Below, in pieces: positions 38,784-49,925 of a stretch of DNA of 64,000 nt. The stretch spans positions 806,001 to 870,000 of the forward strand of contig JAVSML010024447.1 of the NCBI GenBank assembly GCA_038503035.1. The letters run 5' to 3'. Below the pieces are notes generated by a model. That model saw only the letters and a program-made list of their open reading frames with translations. It was not told the DNA's origin and made no database searches. Made by a program: the position numbers and the translations under genes. Source of the stretch: Crocodylus rhombifer. Taxonomy: Eukaryota; Chordata; Crocodylia; Crocodylidae. Position 1 is the first letter of the stretch. Each line of letters opens with the position of its first letter.

Positions 38784-39064
38784 TGCTAGAGTGAAAATTC
38801 CACTTGCTTTATAGAATAAACACTAGCCTCAGACCAGAAAATCCCTCCACTAAGACTTTGCTTTTTTTTCTCTTGTAGATGTATTTAATTTTGACTCTGA
38901 ATTTTAACCCATGCAGGGTTAAAATTGAAATAAACTTTCAGTGTGTCAAAAAAGCATTAAAGTGAGAAAGGGAGAGAAAAACAGGGCCTTGCCTCCTGGT
39001 AAGTATACATCAATTAGTCTCTGGGTTCAAGCAATTTATAACATGTTTTCAATTCAGTATAAAC

Positions 39065-39241
39065 TAGGAACAGGCAATTATTTTGGGTAGAGTGCCACTT
39101 ACTGAGTTTTGGCAAGCCTTTGAGGGCCGCATGACAGGCAGCCCAGGGCAGATAAATATTAATTTCTAAATGTTTTTAGAGGTCCTGCGGGCCGCATAGA
39201 ATGGCTGCATCCAGCCCCCAGGCCGCATTTTGCCCACCCCG
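39065..39241. mobile_element. short hAT element, 177 bp
   Basis: Left end TAGGAACAGGCAATTATTTTG and inverted right end CGGGGTGGGCAAAATGCGGC, the same family as 22866 and 56133. Flanks GTATAAAC (39057-39064) and GTATAAGT (39242-39249) match at 6 of 8. Probably an internally deleted copy. Confidence 0.65.
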
Positions 39242-39412
39242 GTATAAGTCCATGGCACCTTTAATTTTTTGAATTACAGAATCAACTTAGCTGAGAATAA
39301 CTTGGAGAGAGAGAGGCAGGGTTTAGCAGCAAATCTTCAAATTTTTCAGCATGGCACAAAGGCTTCTGCCTTATGTAAATTCACCCTGCTCCTTCCTGCA
39401 CTCTGCATTTTC

Positions 39413-39457
39413 AGGCTCCCATTCAGAAATCATCACGAGGCTCCCATTCAGAAATCA
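39413..39457 (+). repeat. 20-bp direct repeat pair
   Basis: AGGCTCCCATTCAGAAATCA occurs at 39413-39432 and again at 39438-39457, a local tandem duplication. Confidence 0.85.
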
Positions 39458-39819
39458 GTGTAGCAGATACTCTGTTTGGACACAGGTCTTCTTCCAACAG
39501 CCTGCTTTCACAGATCTGAAATAGAAATGCATCTTCCTTCCTACTAGCACGCCATCACCAACGAATATTTTAGACCTGGATCCTCTATTTGTAAAGAAAA
39601 AGAATGCTGGAATTGGAAGGCTCCATAGCAGTTAGGACTGGGCACTGGTGGTTGGCACCGCGCAGTTGGGAGGGGATCAGGGACTTGGTGGATGGGAATA
39701 GCAGTTGAAGATGTGAGAAAAGTGTGCTGACAATATTGGGGCCCCCTGTGAAGAGAACAGAGACAGGAAAAGTTACCAGGTAACAGGATATAGTGCATGA
39801 GAAGATCAAAGAAAACACT

Positions 39820-39918
39820 ATGAAGAAAGGAACAGGAACTAGCAAAGGAGGCAAGCAAGAAAACAAAAAGCCAGTGAGAGCAGAGGAAGAAAAACAGCCT
39901 GGAGAATCAACCTCAAAG
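39820..39918 (+). other. short lysine/glutamate-rich frame ending at a perfect splice donor
   Basis: A 33-codon frame from ATG (39820) includes KKGTGTSKGGKQENKK and AEEEKQPGE. It ends at AAG followed by the consensus donor GTAAGT. It could be the first exon of an unknown transcript, a fragment of a retroelement nucleic-acid-binding protein, or chance. No partner exon was found. Confidence 0.15.
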
Positions 39919-40899
39919 GTAAGTTTATCAGTAAGTAACAGATGAAGATTTTGAATTGTGGTGTGACTCTTGTCCGCCATTTAATTTTTTTTTTTTTTTA
40001 AACTTGGGGAATTCCTAGTTGTTGCTTTTACTGAGGAACACAGATGCCTTCATAAGATGTTCAGGAGTCATTGTGTATGGCAGGACATGTAAAGGGGTGT
40101 GGCTGTTGTACATTTCTGAATAAAAATAAAGGGCTGAGGTGATGTCCACCTCTAATGCACTAGCAGCAATGAGGCAGGAAGTATAGAAATATGGAAGCAA
40201 ATGCTCAGTGGTCTGTACAGTGATTATCTAGCCCAAAATAAAATGAGTGAATCATTCAGTGAAGATGAAGTAATTCCTGGGGAGATCCAGGGAAAGCCAC
40301 AGCATGCAGTTTTCTGAACATTAGTTACTCGAGCAATAATTTGCTAGCCAAAAGATATTTTTTCAACTTCCGAGACTACATTCTCCTTTTTTGCCCTCAG
40401 GAAAGGTATTTTCTGCAGCTACAAACAAAAGCTAACTGGCACACAGCTCCAAAGGAAATTGTGCTTCCATGGGGGAAGTGGGGGCAGGAAGCACTTGTGA
40501 AAGATAGGTTACTGGTCCCAGGATCTTGGCAGCATCCTGTGCTCTGTCCATAGCCAGAAAAACCCTTCTCCTAGGGATAAGTATGCAAAAGACACTCGGA
40601 GGTAATACTGGAGTTTCCTGGGGCACCTTTCCTTGTGTGTTTCTATATACCTCTGTACTTAGAGAATGGTGGATAGCTGAGTTGACCAAGGATTCTCCTC
40701 TTGCTTTCTCTTTTACAAAGATAACGGGATGAAAGAAGAAATTAAAACAATCAGAATTGGTAGTGGAATGATTAAGATTACAAGTCCAGTTGTTCAGAAA
40801 ATACAAAGGGGATCAAAACATATGGGTGACCTTAGTTTCTTAGCCTGGGAATTTCCCCCAGTTACTCCTTTCCATTCAATTCGTGGAATATGTTTGAGT

Positions 40900-40995
40900 G
40901 ACCCCAGCTGACGTCCTGCCCTTTGGGCAGGGGGCTGTATCTGATGATCTTGCAAGGTCCCTTCCAGCTATAATGTCTAAGAAATCTATGAAGTG
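40900..40995 (+). mobile_element. CR1 3' tail fragment
   Basis: Contains GGGCAGGGGGCTGTATCTGA followed by TGATCTTGCAAGGTCCCTTC, and ends in AAGAAATCTATGAA, the CR1 3' UTR signature. Confidence 0.8.
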
Positions 40996-41334
40996 TAATT
41001 GGATAGAGGTCAATGGGTGCAGCATTTGGTTCTTTTTGTACGTGGCTTTGTGATTCAGTGTAAAAAAAAAAAAAAAAAGCCTATTAATGCTAACAAGCAG
41101 AACAGGGTCTACATATCAAATGTGCATTTTGCAGTTACTCGTCATAGTAGGGAGAAGTCACATTTCATATACATAAGGTGTAAGGGTTTTTAATTGTGGC
41201 AGGCCAGTGCATGTCCGTGAAGAAAACAAGATTTGGAAGGTCTAGCAAGATGTTTATATAGCTTACTGGGTCAGATTGAACTGTGCGTATTTAAAGGTTG
41301 ATGAGCTTTAATCAAAATTAAAGTCCTTCTAAGG

Positions 41335-43160
41335 AAGAAGAGAGGCGTACAAACAATGGAAGCTTGGAACAGGCCCCAAGGAGGACTATACAACAATGGC
41401 CTGCATTTATAGAGAACAAATTAGAAAGACTAAGGCAGCGACTGAACTTAAATTAACTATAGGAATCAAGGAAAACAAGAAGCCCTTCTTTAGGTATGTA
41501 GGGAACAGGAGGAAAACAAATGGGAGTGTGGGGCCATTGCTCAACAACTCAGGGCAGCTGGCTACCAGCACTCAGCAGAAAACTGAACTGAATGACTACT
41601 TTGCTTTGATGTTTCATTGGACCAAGGGGAAAATCATGCCAGATAGAATACAAAATGAGCAGGGCAGCAATGACTGCCTTCCTACTGTTGCTGTAGAACT
41701 GGTGTGTGATCAATTAAATTAGACATATAAGTCAGGAGGACCAAATTAACTCCATCCAAGAGTGCTGAAGGAGCGGGGCAAAGTCATCGCAGAACCCCTG
41801 GCAAAGCTCTTCCAAAACTCGTGGCACTCTGGAAGGGGGCCAATGTTGTGCTCATCTTCAAGAAGGGGAAGAGGGAAAACCTGGGTAACTATAGGCTAAT
41901 TAGCCTAACTTCTATCTTGGGGAAAATCCTGGAAAAATTCATTAAGGAGTCTGCAACAGGCTTGCAGAAGGTGCTTAGAAGGATTCTGAATGACAGCCAG
42001 CATGGCTTCATTGCAGGCAGGTCTTGTCTTACCAACCTCATCATTTATTATCGGGTAACTTGCCACCCAGATAAGAGAGAAGAGGTCAACATTGTATACC
42101 TTGACTTCCAAAAAGCCTTTGATCTGGTATCCCACAATGTTCTTGTGATAAAAGTGGAGGATTGTGGGCTTGACTGCAAGACACGTGGGTAGGGAAGTTG
42201 ACTGCAAGGTAGAACCCAGAGAGTCGCAATGAATCTCTGTCAGTCATCCTGGTGAAGTGGCCAGTGGTGTCCCTTGGGTCGGTGCTTGGTCCAGTACTTT
42301 TCAACATCTTTATCAGTGATTGGATGTAGGGATAAAGAGCTCACTGGCCAAGTATGCGGCTGACACCAAGTTATGGGGAAGCGTGGTCATGCTTAAAGAT
42401 AGGCTACAGATACAGGCGGATTTAGGCAGGCTGGCAAGTTGGAACCAGATGAGGTTCAACATTGAGAAATGTAAAGTGTTCCACCGGGGGACAAACAACC
42501 CCCTATGCACCTACAGGCTTCACGGTGATAAACTGACCAGCACTATGAACGAAAGGAACCTGGGGGCAATAATAGACCTTGGTATGAATATGAGCAGCAG
42601 TGTGACGGTGTAGCCAGCAGGGCAAACAGTGCTCTGGCATGCATCAATGGATGCATCTCCAGCAAAACCAAGGAAATGATTCTCCTGCTGTACCCGGCAT
42701 TGGTAAGCTGGAGTACTGCGTCCAGTTCTGGGCACCGCACTTTAACAAGGACATGGTAGAGCTTGAGAGAGTCCAGAGAAGGGCCACGTGTATGATCAGA
42801 GACATGAAAAAGACTCCAGGCTCCTGAGGCTGGGGGGGCACAATGACCGCCCACAGGAGGCAGTGGTGGCGTGGGAGCAGTGAGCAGGGACTGCCTGTAG
42901 GTGGCCGTGGTGGCAAGGGTAGACCAAGCTGCGGCCAATCTCGGGGGAGTGCCCCTGCGTTGCCTTTGATAAGAGAGTTGCACGGTAAGCCATATGAGGA
43001 AAGGCGGAGGGACCTGGGACTCTTCAGCCTGAAAAAGAGAAGGCTGAGAGAAGACTTGGTAGCAACGTACCGCTACACTAGGGGAGTATATCAAAGGCTC
43101 AGCAAACAACTGTTCACCTTGGGGACCTCTTCCATGTTTCGGAGGTGTACTTGGTAGTAC
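41335..43160 (+). mobile_element. CR1 LINE ORF2 fragment with frameshifts
   Basis: Several short frames together read as CR1 reverse transcriptase. The first contains FFRYVGNRRKTNGSVGPLL. The next has LWKGANVVLIFKKGKRENLG, GNYRLISLTSILGKILEKFI, QHGFIAGRSCLTNL and VYLDFQKAFDLVSHN. Later segments have KYAADTKLWG, where the catalytic FADD has become YAAD, and [15 protein letters not shown]. The frameshifts, the YAAD change and an internal insertion near 42820-42975 make it inactive. The 3' end is cut by a hairpin element at 43166. Confidence 0.9.
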
Positions 43161-43165
43161 GGGGA

Positions 43166-43399
43166 CTTTTTACCATCTTGTACCATCTACACTTTTCCCA
43201 GAGCCTGATGAAGGGACTTTGAACCCAAAAGCTTGCAGGAAAGGACAATTTTCTTTCCATTTTCTAGTTGGTTCCAAAATGATCCCTCTTAGACCAGCTG
43301 GAAAATGGCAGGAAAATTGTCCTTTTCTGCAAGCTTTTGGGATTAAAGTCCCTTCTTGAGGCTCTGGGAAAAATGTAGATGGTACAAGATGGTAAAAAG
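43166..43399. repeat. palindromic element 1, arms 108 bp, loop 18 nt
   Basis: Arms 43166-43273 and 43292-43399 are near-perfect reverse complements around a centre at 43282/43283. The left arm reads CTTTTTACCATCTTGTACCA at its outer end and contains AAAAGCTTGCAGGAAAGGAC. The right arm mirrors these with only a few changes. The loop is CCAAAATGATCCCTCTTA. It interrupts CR1-derived sequence. Confidence 0.9.
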
Positions 43400-43664
43400 C
43401 GCCCATAGGTAGGAAATAAACTTCATTTTTACACAGAGGAAGCTGAAGATGGAAGGCTGTCTCTCTGGGTCCATGAAAGGGACTTTGTGAGCCATGTTGA
43501 GTAGCTCTCTGATGTGTTGATCAGGTAGGATTCCTTCCCTGGAGGTGTCAGATGGCAGCCAGGGAGGTTTAAAAAAACAAAACAAAACTTCCTTGTTCTG
43601 CAATGAAGTTTAAAATCCAAAATCAGCTAAAATTTGGCGTCTTCTATGTTTCAGGGGTGCACTT

Positions 43665-43796
43665 GGTACCCATGTTGGTCTGAGACAAAAAGGCATACAA
43701 AAAAACTGAAACTCTTGGTCTAATAAAAGGGATCATTTTGGAACCAAGAGTTCTAGCTTTTTGTATATCTTTTTGTCTTGGACCAGCACAGATACC
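43665..43796. repeat. palindromic element 2, arms about 57 bp, sharing its core with element 1
   Basis: The left arm (about 43665-43722) contains TTGGTCTGAGACAAAAAGG and GAAACTCTTGGT. The right arm (about 43740-43796), read inverted, contains TTGGTCCAAGACAAAAAG and GAACTCTTGGT. The centre GGGATCATTTTGGAACC is the reverse complement of GGTTCCAAAATGATCCC in element 1. The lead-ins are also duplicated: CTTCCATGTTTCGGAGGTGT near 43128 and CTTCTATGTTTCAGGGGTGC near 43641. Confidence 0.85.
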
Positions 43797-44540
43797 AAGT
43801 AAACCCAAGGAACATGAAAGAAGTTGTCATGTTCTCTTCAAATCCTTTCAGTCAAGGGAAAGGGCCTGGACAGGAACAGGTGTATCCTGCAGATCAACAC
43901 CTGGCTGTGCAGATGGTGTTGCCGGCAGGGATTTGGCTTCTTGGACATGGAATGTTGTTTCAAGAAGGATTGCTGGGGAGAGATGGGATCCACCTGAGAG
44001 AGAAGAAAGAGCATTTTCACAGACAGGCTCATTAACTTAGTGAGGAGTTAATGAGCTTTAAACTAGGCTTGCCAGGGGATGGAGACCAAAGCCCTGAGGT
44101 AAGTGAGAAAGCAGGAGACGTGAAGGAAGAGCAAGCAGGACTGAACAACAGGGGAGGTATTCTTGTTTTTTCTGACAAATCAGGGCAACTGACTAGTTAT
44201 CTCAGGTGCCTGTACATGAATGCACAGAGCCTGGGAAAGAAGCAGGAAGAATTGGAAGTCCTTGCATAGTCACAGAGCTATGACATGACTGGAATAACAG
44301 AGACTTGGTGGGATAGCTTGTATGCGTGGAGCACTGTCATGGATGGGTACAAGCAGGGGAGAAGAGGAGGAGTTCTTTCATTTTATGTAAAAGAGGTGTA
44401 TGATTGCTCAGAGCTCCACTATGAAACTGGAGATTAGCCTGTTGAAAGACTCTCTGGATTAGGGTTAGAAGGGAGAGCAACAAGAGTGGTGTTGTAGTGG
44501 GAAGGTCTGGTATAGACCACCAGCCCAGGAAGACGTGGAT
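43797..44540 (+). mobile_element. CR1 LINE fragment spanning the ORF1/ORF2 junction
   Basis: The upstream part encodes an ORF1 esterase-like C-terminus (HGMLFQEGLLGRDGIHL, in which the D-x-x-H pair of SGNH hydrolases is visible). The downstream part encodes the beginning of the ORF2 endonuclease (CLYMNAQSLGKKQEELEVLA, followed after a stop by YDMTGITETWWDSL). Stops and frameshifts break it. It is a more 5' segment of CR1 than the other copies in the window. Confidence 0.75.
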
Positions 44541-46144
44541 GGGGTCAGTGGGAGATGAGTCGAAAGACAGACCACAAAGTCTTCTAAAAAGGCATGGTCA
44601 TCTCATGGTCTGTGAACTTGCTGTTGGAGTAGGACCCTTAGTGCTATGTTTCACCTTGGCCTGTGGCACTGAATTGCCAGGCAAAGCTGGGTTTGCAGTT
44701 TTGAAGAGCAGGTTTCTGCAGCTGACTTTTTGCCCTGAGCATTTGAAGGACTCTCTGTCCCATGGGTGGAGATTAGGAGAAATAATATGTATGCAGGAAG
44801 AAAGAGAAGGAAAAGAAAATGAAAGAGCCCCTTGCTGGATATGGAGAGAGGAGAACATGGAGGTGAGATGTTGTGGGTCGAAAGCAGACTGTTCTCATCA
44901 CTCCACCTGTTTGGTAACATCGTACAGCTAGAAAGGGGGTTTAAACTGAACTTTTAAACTGAAAATAGACAAATGAACAATCTCTTGGAAACACACATTT
45001 GTACTTCTGATTGGTGTGGTAGGGCCTGTACTGTGAATCCTGAACATGACTAGCATCAGGAGGAAAAATAATGTGAGGGTGCAAAGCTAAAATAGCTAAA
45101 ATGTGAAAATATAGCCCAGATTGTCAGCCTGGCATTATCCCTATGGCAAGTGCTGAAATTCTGAGCTGTAGGAAGTGCAGCTGCTAGGGTTTAATTTAGA
45201 ATTTGATTATACATATCCCTTTGCAAAGGCAGCCTGCACTCCTACCCTGTGACTCCAGCTATTCAACTTTACCTCCAATAAAACAATAACAGAGAAAGTA
45301 GGTACTCTCTCTGAAAGGTTTGTTTCAAAACAGGGGTAGCTGCGTTCTAACAAATAAACTGCTTAGCTGATGAAGAGCTGCACTTTCATAAATGCTATCT
45401 TGGTTTTTTTCCCCTCACCGTGAGTTCTCTGCTTACTCATTCTTCAAAGCTGGAACTGCCTTTCACACTGTTCAGGCTGGAAGGAATCTGGGAACTAAAA
45501 AAGAACATATCTACGAATATGGGGGTAGAAATCTCTCCTCACTTCAGCACCTGCAAAGGATTTAAACAACTATATATCTGTTGAGTTGCTTAACATCTGG
45601 TTTGCCAATTTAAGGCCTAGTTCTGCATTCTGTCTCTCCCACTGAAATCAATAAGCTAACATGCAAAGAACCAGGTTTTCTACTTTGTAGCCTAACAGCA
45701 CAGAGGCCATTAGCTGTCATTTAGCTCACTTAACTTTCTTGCTAGATTATTCATATTATTATACAGAAAGATGATCACAGTGCAGTTAGCTTTCGGGCAG
45801 GCCAATAGGCTTTAAAGTCAACGGGAGGTTTTCTACTAACTCTCTTGTACCTTGGAACAGATCTTAGGTTAAGTAATTGACCCTGATACTATGGCAAGTC
45901 TGCAAAACCCAAATAGTTAACCCAGGTCCTTCACCATCATGTCACATATGAACAAGGTTAGTTGTTTTTCTTGTAGAATTTCCTGCAAATACTTACACTG
46001 GTGGAAAAGTGAGGCTTATCCTTTTATGGCTGTAGCTTTCTGGGCCATAAAGAGTGGATCATCTCATGTGTGTGATTATCTTGAGGGATCTATAGAAGTA
46101 GGCTGCTACACGCACACAATCTTTTTAGAAGATAACACTTTAAC

Positions 46145-47052
46145 AAATTATAGATAAAAATCAATCTTATCCTAAAAATCAAAAATCTTCTATAACATAC
46201 TTTAATTTTATTTTAAAAAATAATTTTTGTTCTGACTTAAGTGTTTTTGAGTTGTGTATATACTAGCTCAAAATAAAGTCTTACTCTTGTAAATTGTGTG
46301 TGTGGTAGGCCTGCCCACACTCTAGGTCTGGGTAGGGGGCACGTGCGGCAGAGCTTGCCCAGACAGTTCAGTGCAGATGCAGTCTGTCCATTCTCCGGCG
46401 CCCTATTTGGCCTGCACTACATCCACAGCACTCCACATGGGTCCAAGCTCTGCCTGGGACAGCCCATACCATGCTCCTGCTTTCACCCACTGGCAGCCCT
46501 AGTCCTGGCCAGCACGCACAGCTTCCTAGTGGGGCTGCTTCTGCTGTGGCTGCAGCTGCCTGGGTGCTGCTTGGTTCCTCCTCCTCGTCCTCCTGCCCCT
46601 GCTGCACTGCTCTGGGCAGCAGGTAGCGTATGGAAGGGTGGCAGCTGTGGGGACATGCGCCAGGCACCACATGTCCAGTCAGGCGAGGGGGAAGCCATAG
46701 CTAGGCAGCCCCTGCCCCAGCTTGCAAGGCTGAAGCTCCAGCTGCCTTTCACCTATTCCATGAGTCTGGTGCAACGAGCAGCCCCCTGGAGGCGGGGGTG
46801 GGCAAGCAGTACCCAGACAGCTGCAGCAGCCCCATGGGGAAACTGTGTGCACTGCCTGGAGGCAGGGCTGGGACTGGAGCCACTGGCAGGCTCAGGCAGG
46901 AGTGGGCAGGACTTGGTCCTATGGAGAGTGCCATGGGGGCAGCTGCAAGCCAGATACAATCAATAGACAGGTGCCCACCTGTGGTGGACCAGATCCAACC
47001 AGGTGGTGGACCAGATCTGGCCCATGGGCTGTATTTTGCTCACTATCACCAT
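46145..47052. mobile_element. hAT-like element related to the one at 56133
   Basis: The right end, inverted, GGTGATAGTGAGCAAAATAC followed by AGCCCATGGGCC, is a decayed form of CAGGGGTGGGCAAAATACGG. Sequence at 46163-46290 (TCCTAAAAATCAAAAATCTTC, TATAACATACTTTAATTTTA, and later a GTGTGTGTGGTAGG block) matches 56325-56475 in the PDE12 intron element. The left boundary is uncertain. Confidence 0.55.
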
Positions 47053-47512
47053 AGCCTCAGAGGTTAAAGAGGGAAACGGTGGTCTACTCGATTAAGCAAC
47101 TGCTCATTCTCGGATGCTCCCTCCCTCCGGTGCCTGCTGAGAGAACCCCTTACCTGCTGCCACATGGGCTGTGTTGTCTGCTGGGGTTTGCCTCTGAATG
47201 CTCCCCCCCATCAAAGGCACTAGGGGGCAGCTCCAATTAGCAGTTGCTGTTTTCAGTTGACCCTTCAACTGATCTAGTTAGAGGTTAAATGGATAATTTT
47301 TTTAACTGCTTCTACATCCCTATATTGGAACAATTACAAAGTGAAATCTTGGTTAAAGTTATTGTTATCATTTTAAAAATATTGGTCAGGGATTGGGAAA
47401 TGGAGCAAATAGTTTTAGATTCCCACCTCAAAGGGAAATAGTAGGAGTCTTTGTAAATCAAAAGACGGTCTCGAAATATATGAAGTAACTTGTATTGGAC
47501 AGTTGACTTTCT

Positions 47513-49925
47513 AATAGAATCATAGAAAATTAGAGTTGGAAGGGATCTCAGAAAGTCATCTTGTCCAACAACCTGCTCAAAGCAAGACCATCCCCAGCTA
47601 GATCATCCCAGCCAAAGCTTTGTCTAGCCGGGTCTTAAAAACCTCCAAGGATGGAGAGTCCAGCACCTCTCTGGGTAACCTGTTCCAATGTTTTACTACC
47701 CTCCTTGTGGGAGAGTGTTTCCTTATATCCAACCTAAACTTCCCTTGCTGCAACTTGAGTCCATTGCTCCTTGTTCTGTCATCTTCTAGCACTGAGAGCA
47801 GTCCAGCTCCATCCTCCTTGGACGCTCCCTTCAGGTAGTTGAAGGCTGCTATCAAGTCCCCTCTCAGTCTTCTCTTTTCCAGACTACATGAACCCAGTTC
47901 CCTCACCCTCTCCTCAGAAGTCTGCCCTCTAACCATTTTTTGTTGTCCTTTGCTGGATTATTTCCAATTTATCCACATCCTTGCTATAGCGGGGGGCCCA
48001 AAACTGGACACTACTCCAGATATGGCCTCACCAGTGCTGGTATAGATGGGTATAATCGCTTCCCTTGATCTGCTGGTAATACTCCTACTAATGCAGCCCA
48101 CTACGCTGTTAGCCTTTGCAACAAGGGCACACTGCTGACTTGTACCCATCTTATTGTCCATTGTAACCCCCAGGTCCTGCCCAGCCAGTCAGTCCCCAGC
48201 CTGTAGCAGGGTATGGGATTGTTCCATTCTAAGTGCAAGACTTTGCACTTATCCTTATTGAACCTCATGACATTTCTTTTGATCCAATCCTCCAATTTGT
48301 CAAGGTCTCTGAATCCTAGCCTACCCTCCAGCATATCTAATACTCCCCACAGCTTGGTGTCATCAGCAAACTTTGCTGAGAGTGTACTCCATCCCACCTT
48401 CCAGATCATTGATGAAAATATTGAACCAAACTGGCCTCAGGACTGACCCTTGAGACACTCCACTTCATACCAGCTGCCAGCTAGACCAAGAGCTGCTGCT
48501 TATTACTCTCTGAGCCTTATTTTCTATCCACCATACAGTCCATTCATCCAACCTATACTTCCTAAGCTTGTTTGCAAGAATGTTATGGGGAACTGTATCA
48601 AAAGCCTTGCTAAAGTCAAGGTATATCACGTCCACTGCTCTCCCTGCATCCATGAAGTTATCTCATCATAGAAGGCAATTAGATTGGTCAGGCATGATTT
48701 GCCCTTAGTAAATCCATGCTGACTGTTCCTAATCACCACCTTTTCCTCCAAGTGCTTAGAAATGGATTCCTTGAGGACCTGTTCCATGATTTTTTTCCAG
48801 GGGCTGAGGTAAAGCTGGCCAGTCTGTCATTTGCCGGATCCTCCACCTTTCCTTGCTTAAGGATGGGCACTATATATGCCCTTTTCCAATCATCTGGGAC
48901 CTCTCCTGACTGCCCTGAGTTTTAAAGGAAAATGGCCAGTGGCTTTGCAATCACATTGGCCAACTCCCTCAGCACCCTTGGATACACCGTCAAGCCCCAT
49001 GGACTTGTACACATCCTGCTTTTCTAAATAGTCCCCAACCTGCTCTTTCACCACTGTTGGCTGCTCATCTCCCCCCAAAACTGTGCTGCCAGGTGCAGTT
49101 GTCTGGGAGTTGACCTTGCCTGTGAAGACTGAGGCAAAAAAGACATTGAGTAATTCAGGCTTTTCCATATCATCTGTCACTAGGTTGCCTCCCCCATTTA
49201 GTAAGGGACCCACACTTTCCCTGATCTTCTTCCTATTGCTGACATATTTGTAGAAGCCCTTCTTATTACCTTCCTGTCCCTTGCTAGTTGCAACTCCAAT
49301 TGTGCTTTGGCCTTCTTGACTTCATCTTGGCATGCGCAAGTAATACTCTTATACTACTCTCTAGTCATTTGTGCAAGTTTCCACTTCTTATAAGCTTTGT
49401 TTTTGTTTTTTAGCTCACTGAAAAATTCCCTGCTAAGCCAAGCTGATCTTCTGCCATACTTGCTAGTCTCCCTGTGCATTGGGATGGTTCATTCCTGTGC
49501 CTTCAGTAAGGTTTCTTTATGACCAACTCCTTCCCCCTCAGACTGGCGTCCCAGGGGATCCTGCCCATCAGTTCCCTGAGTTGAAGCCTGCTTTTCTGAA
49601 GTCCAGGGTCCTTACTCTGCTGCTCTTCTTTCTTCCTTCCTTCCTTCCTTCAGGATCCTGAACTCAAATCATCTTGTGATGACTGCTGCCCATATCACTA
49701 TCCACTACTGCATTCCCTACCATTTGTTCCCTGTTTGTGAGCAGCAGGTCAAAAAGAGCACAGCCCCTAGTTGGCCACTCCAGCACTTACACCAGGAAGT
49801 AGTCTGCAGCGTTCTCCAAAAACTTCCTGGATTGCCTGTGCACTGCTATATTGCCCTCCCAGCAGATGTCAGGGTATCAGAGTGATAGAAGTTCCCCATG
49901 AGAACCATGTAGTAATAGTTGTAAT
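47513..49925 (-). mobile_element. long CR1 LINE copy (endonuclease C-terminus to 3' end), degraded
   Basis: On the minus strand from 49925 downwards: endonuclease remnants (LMGNFYHSDT), [20 protein letters not shown] linker, [48 protein letters not shown], then the 3' UTR ending at about 47513 (inverted form AATCATAGAAAATTAGAGTT). Frameshifts and stops split it into many pieces. A (TTCC)n tract at 49625-49651 lies inside. At about 2.4 kb it is the longest CR1 copy in the window. Confidence 0.93.
49625..49651. repeat. (TTCC)n microsatellite
   Basis: TTCTTTCTTCC followed by TTCC units, inside the CR1 copy. Confidence 0.85.

Noticed and set aside
46298..46966. 222-codon plus-strand frame
   Set aside because: It lies within the GC-rich interior of a hAT-like element; overlapping frames exist on the other strand and no domain is recognised.
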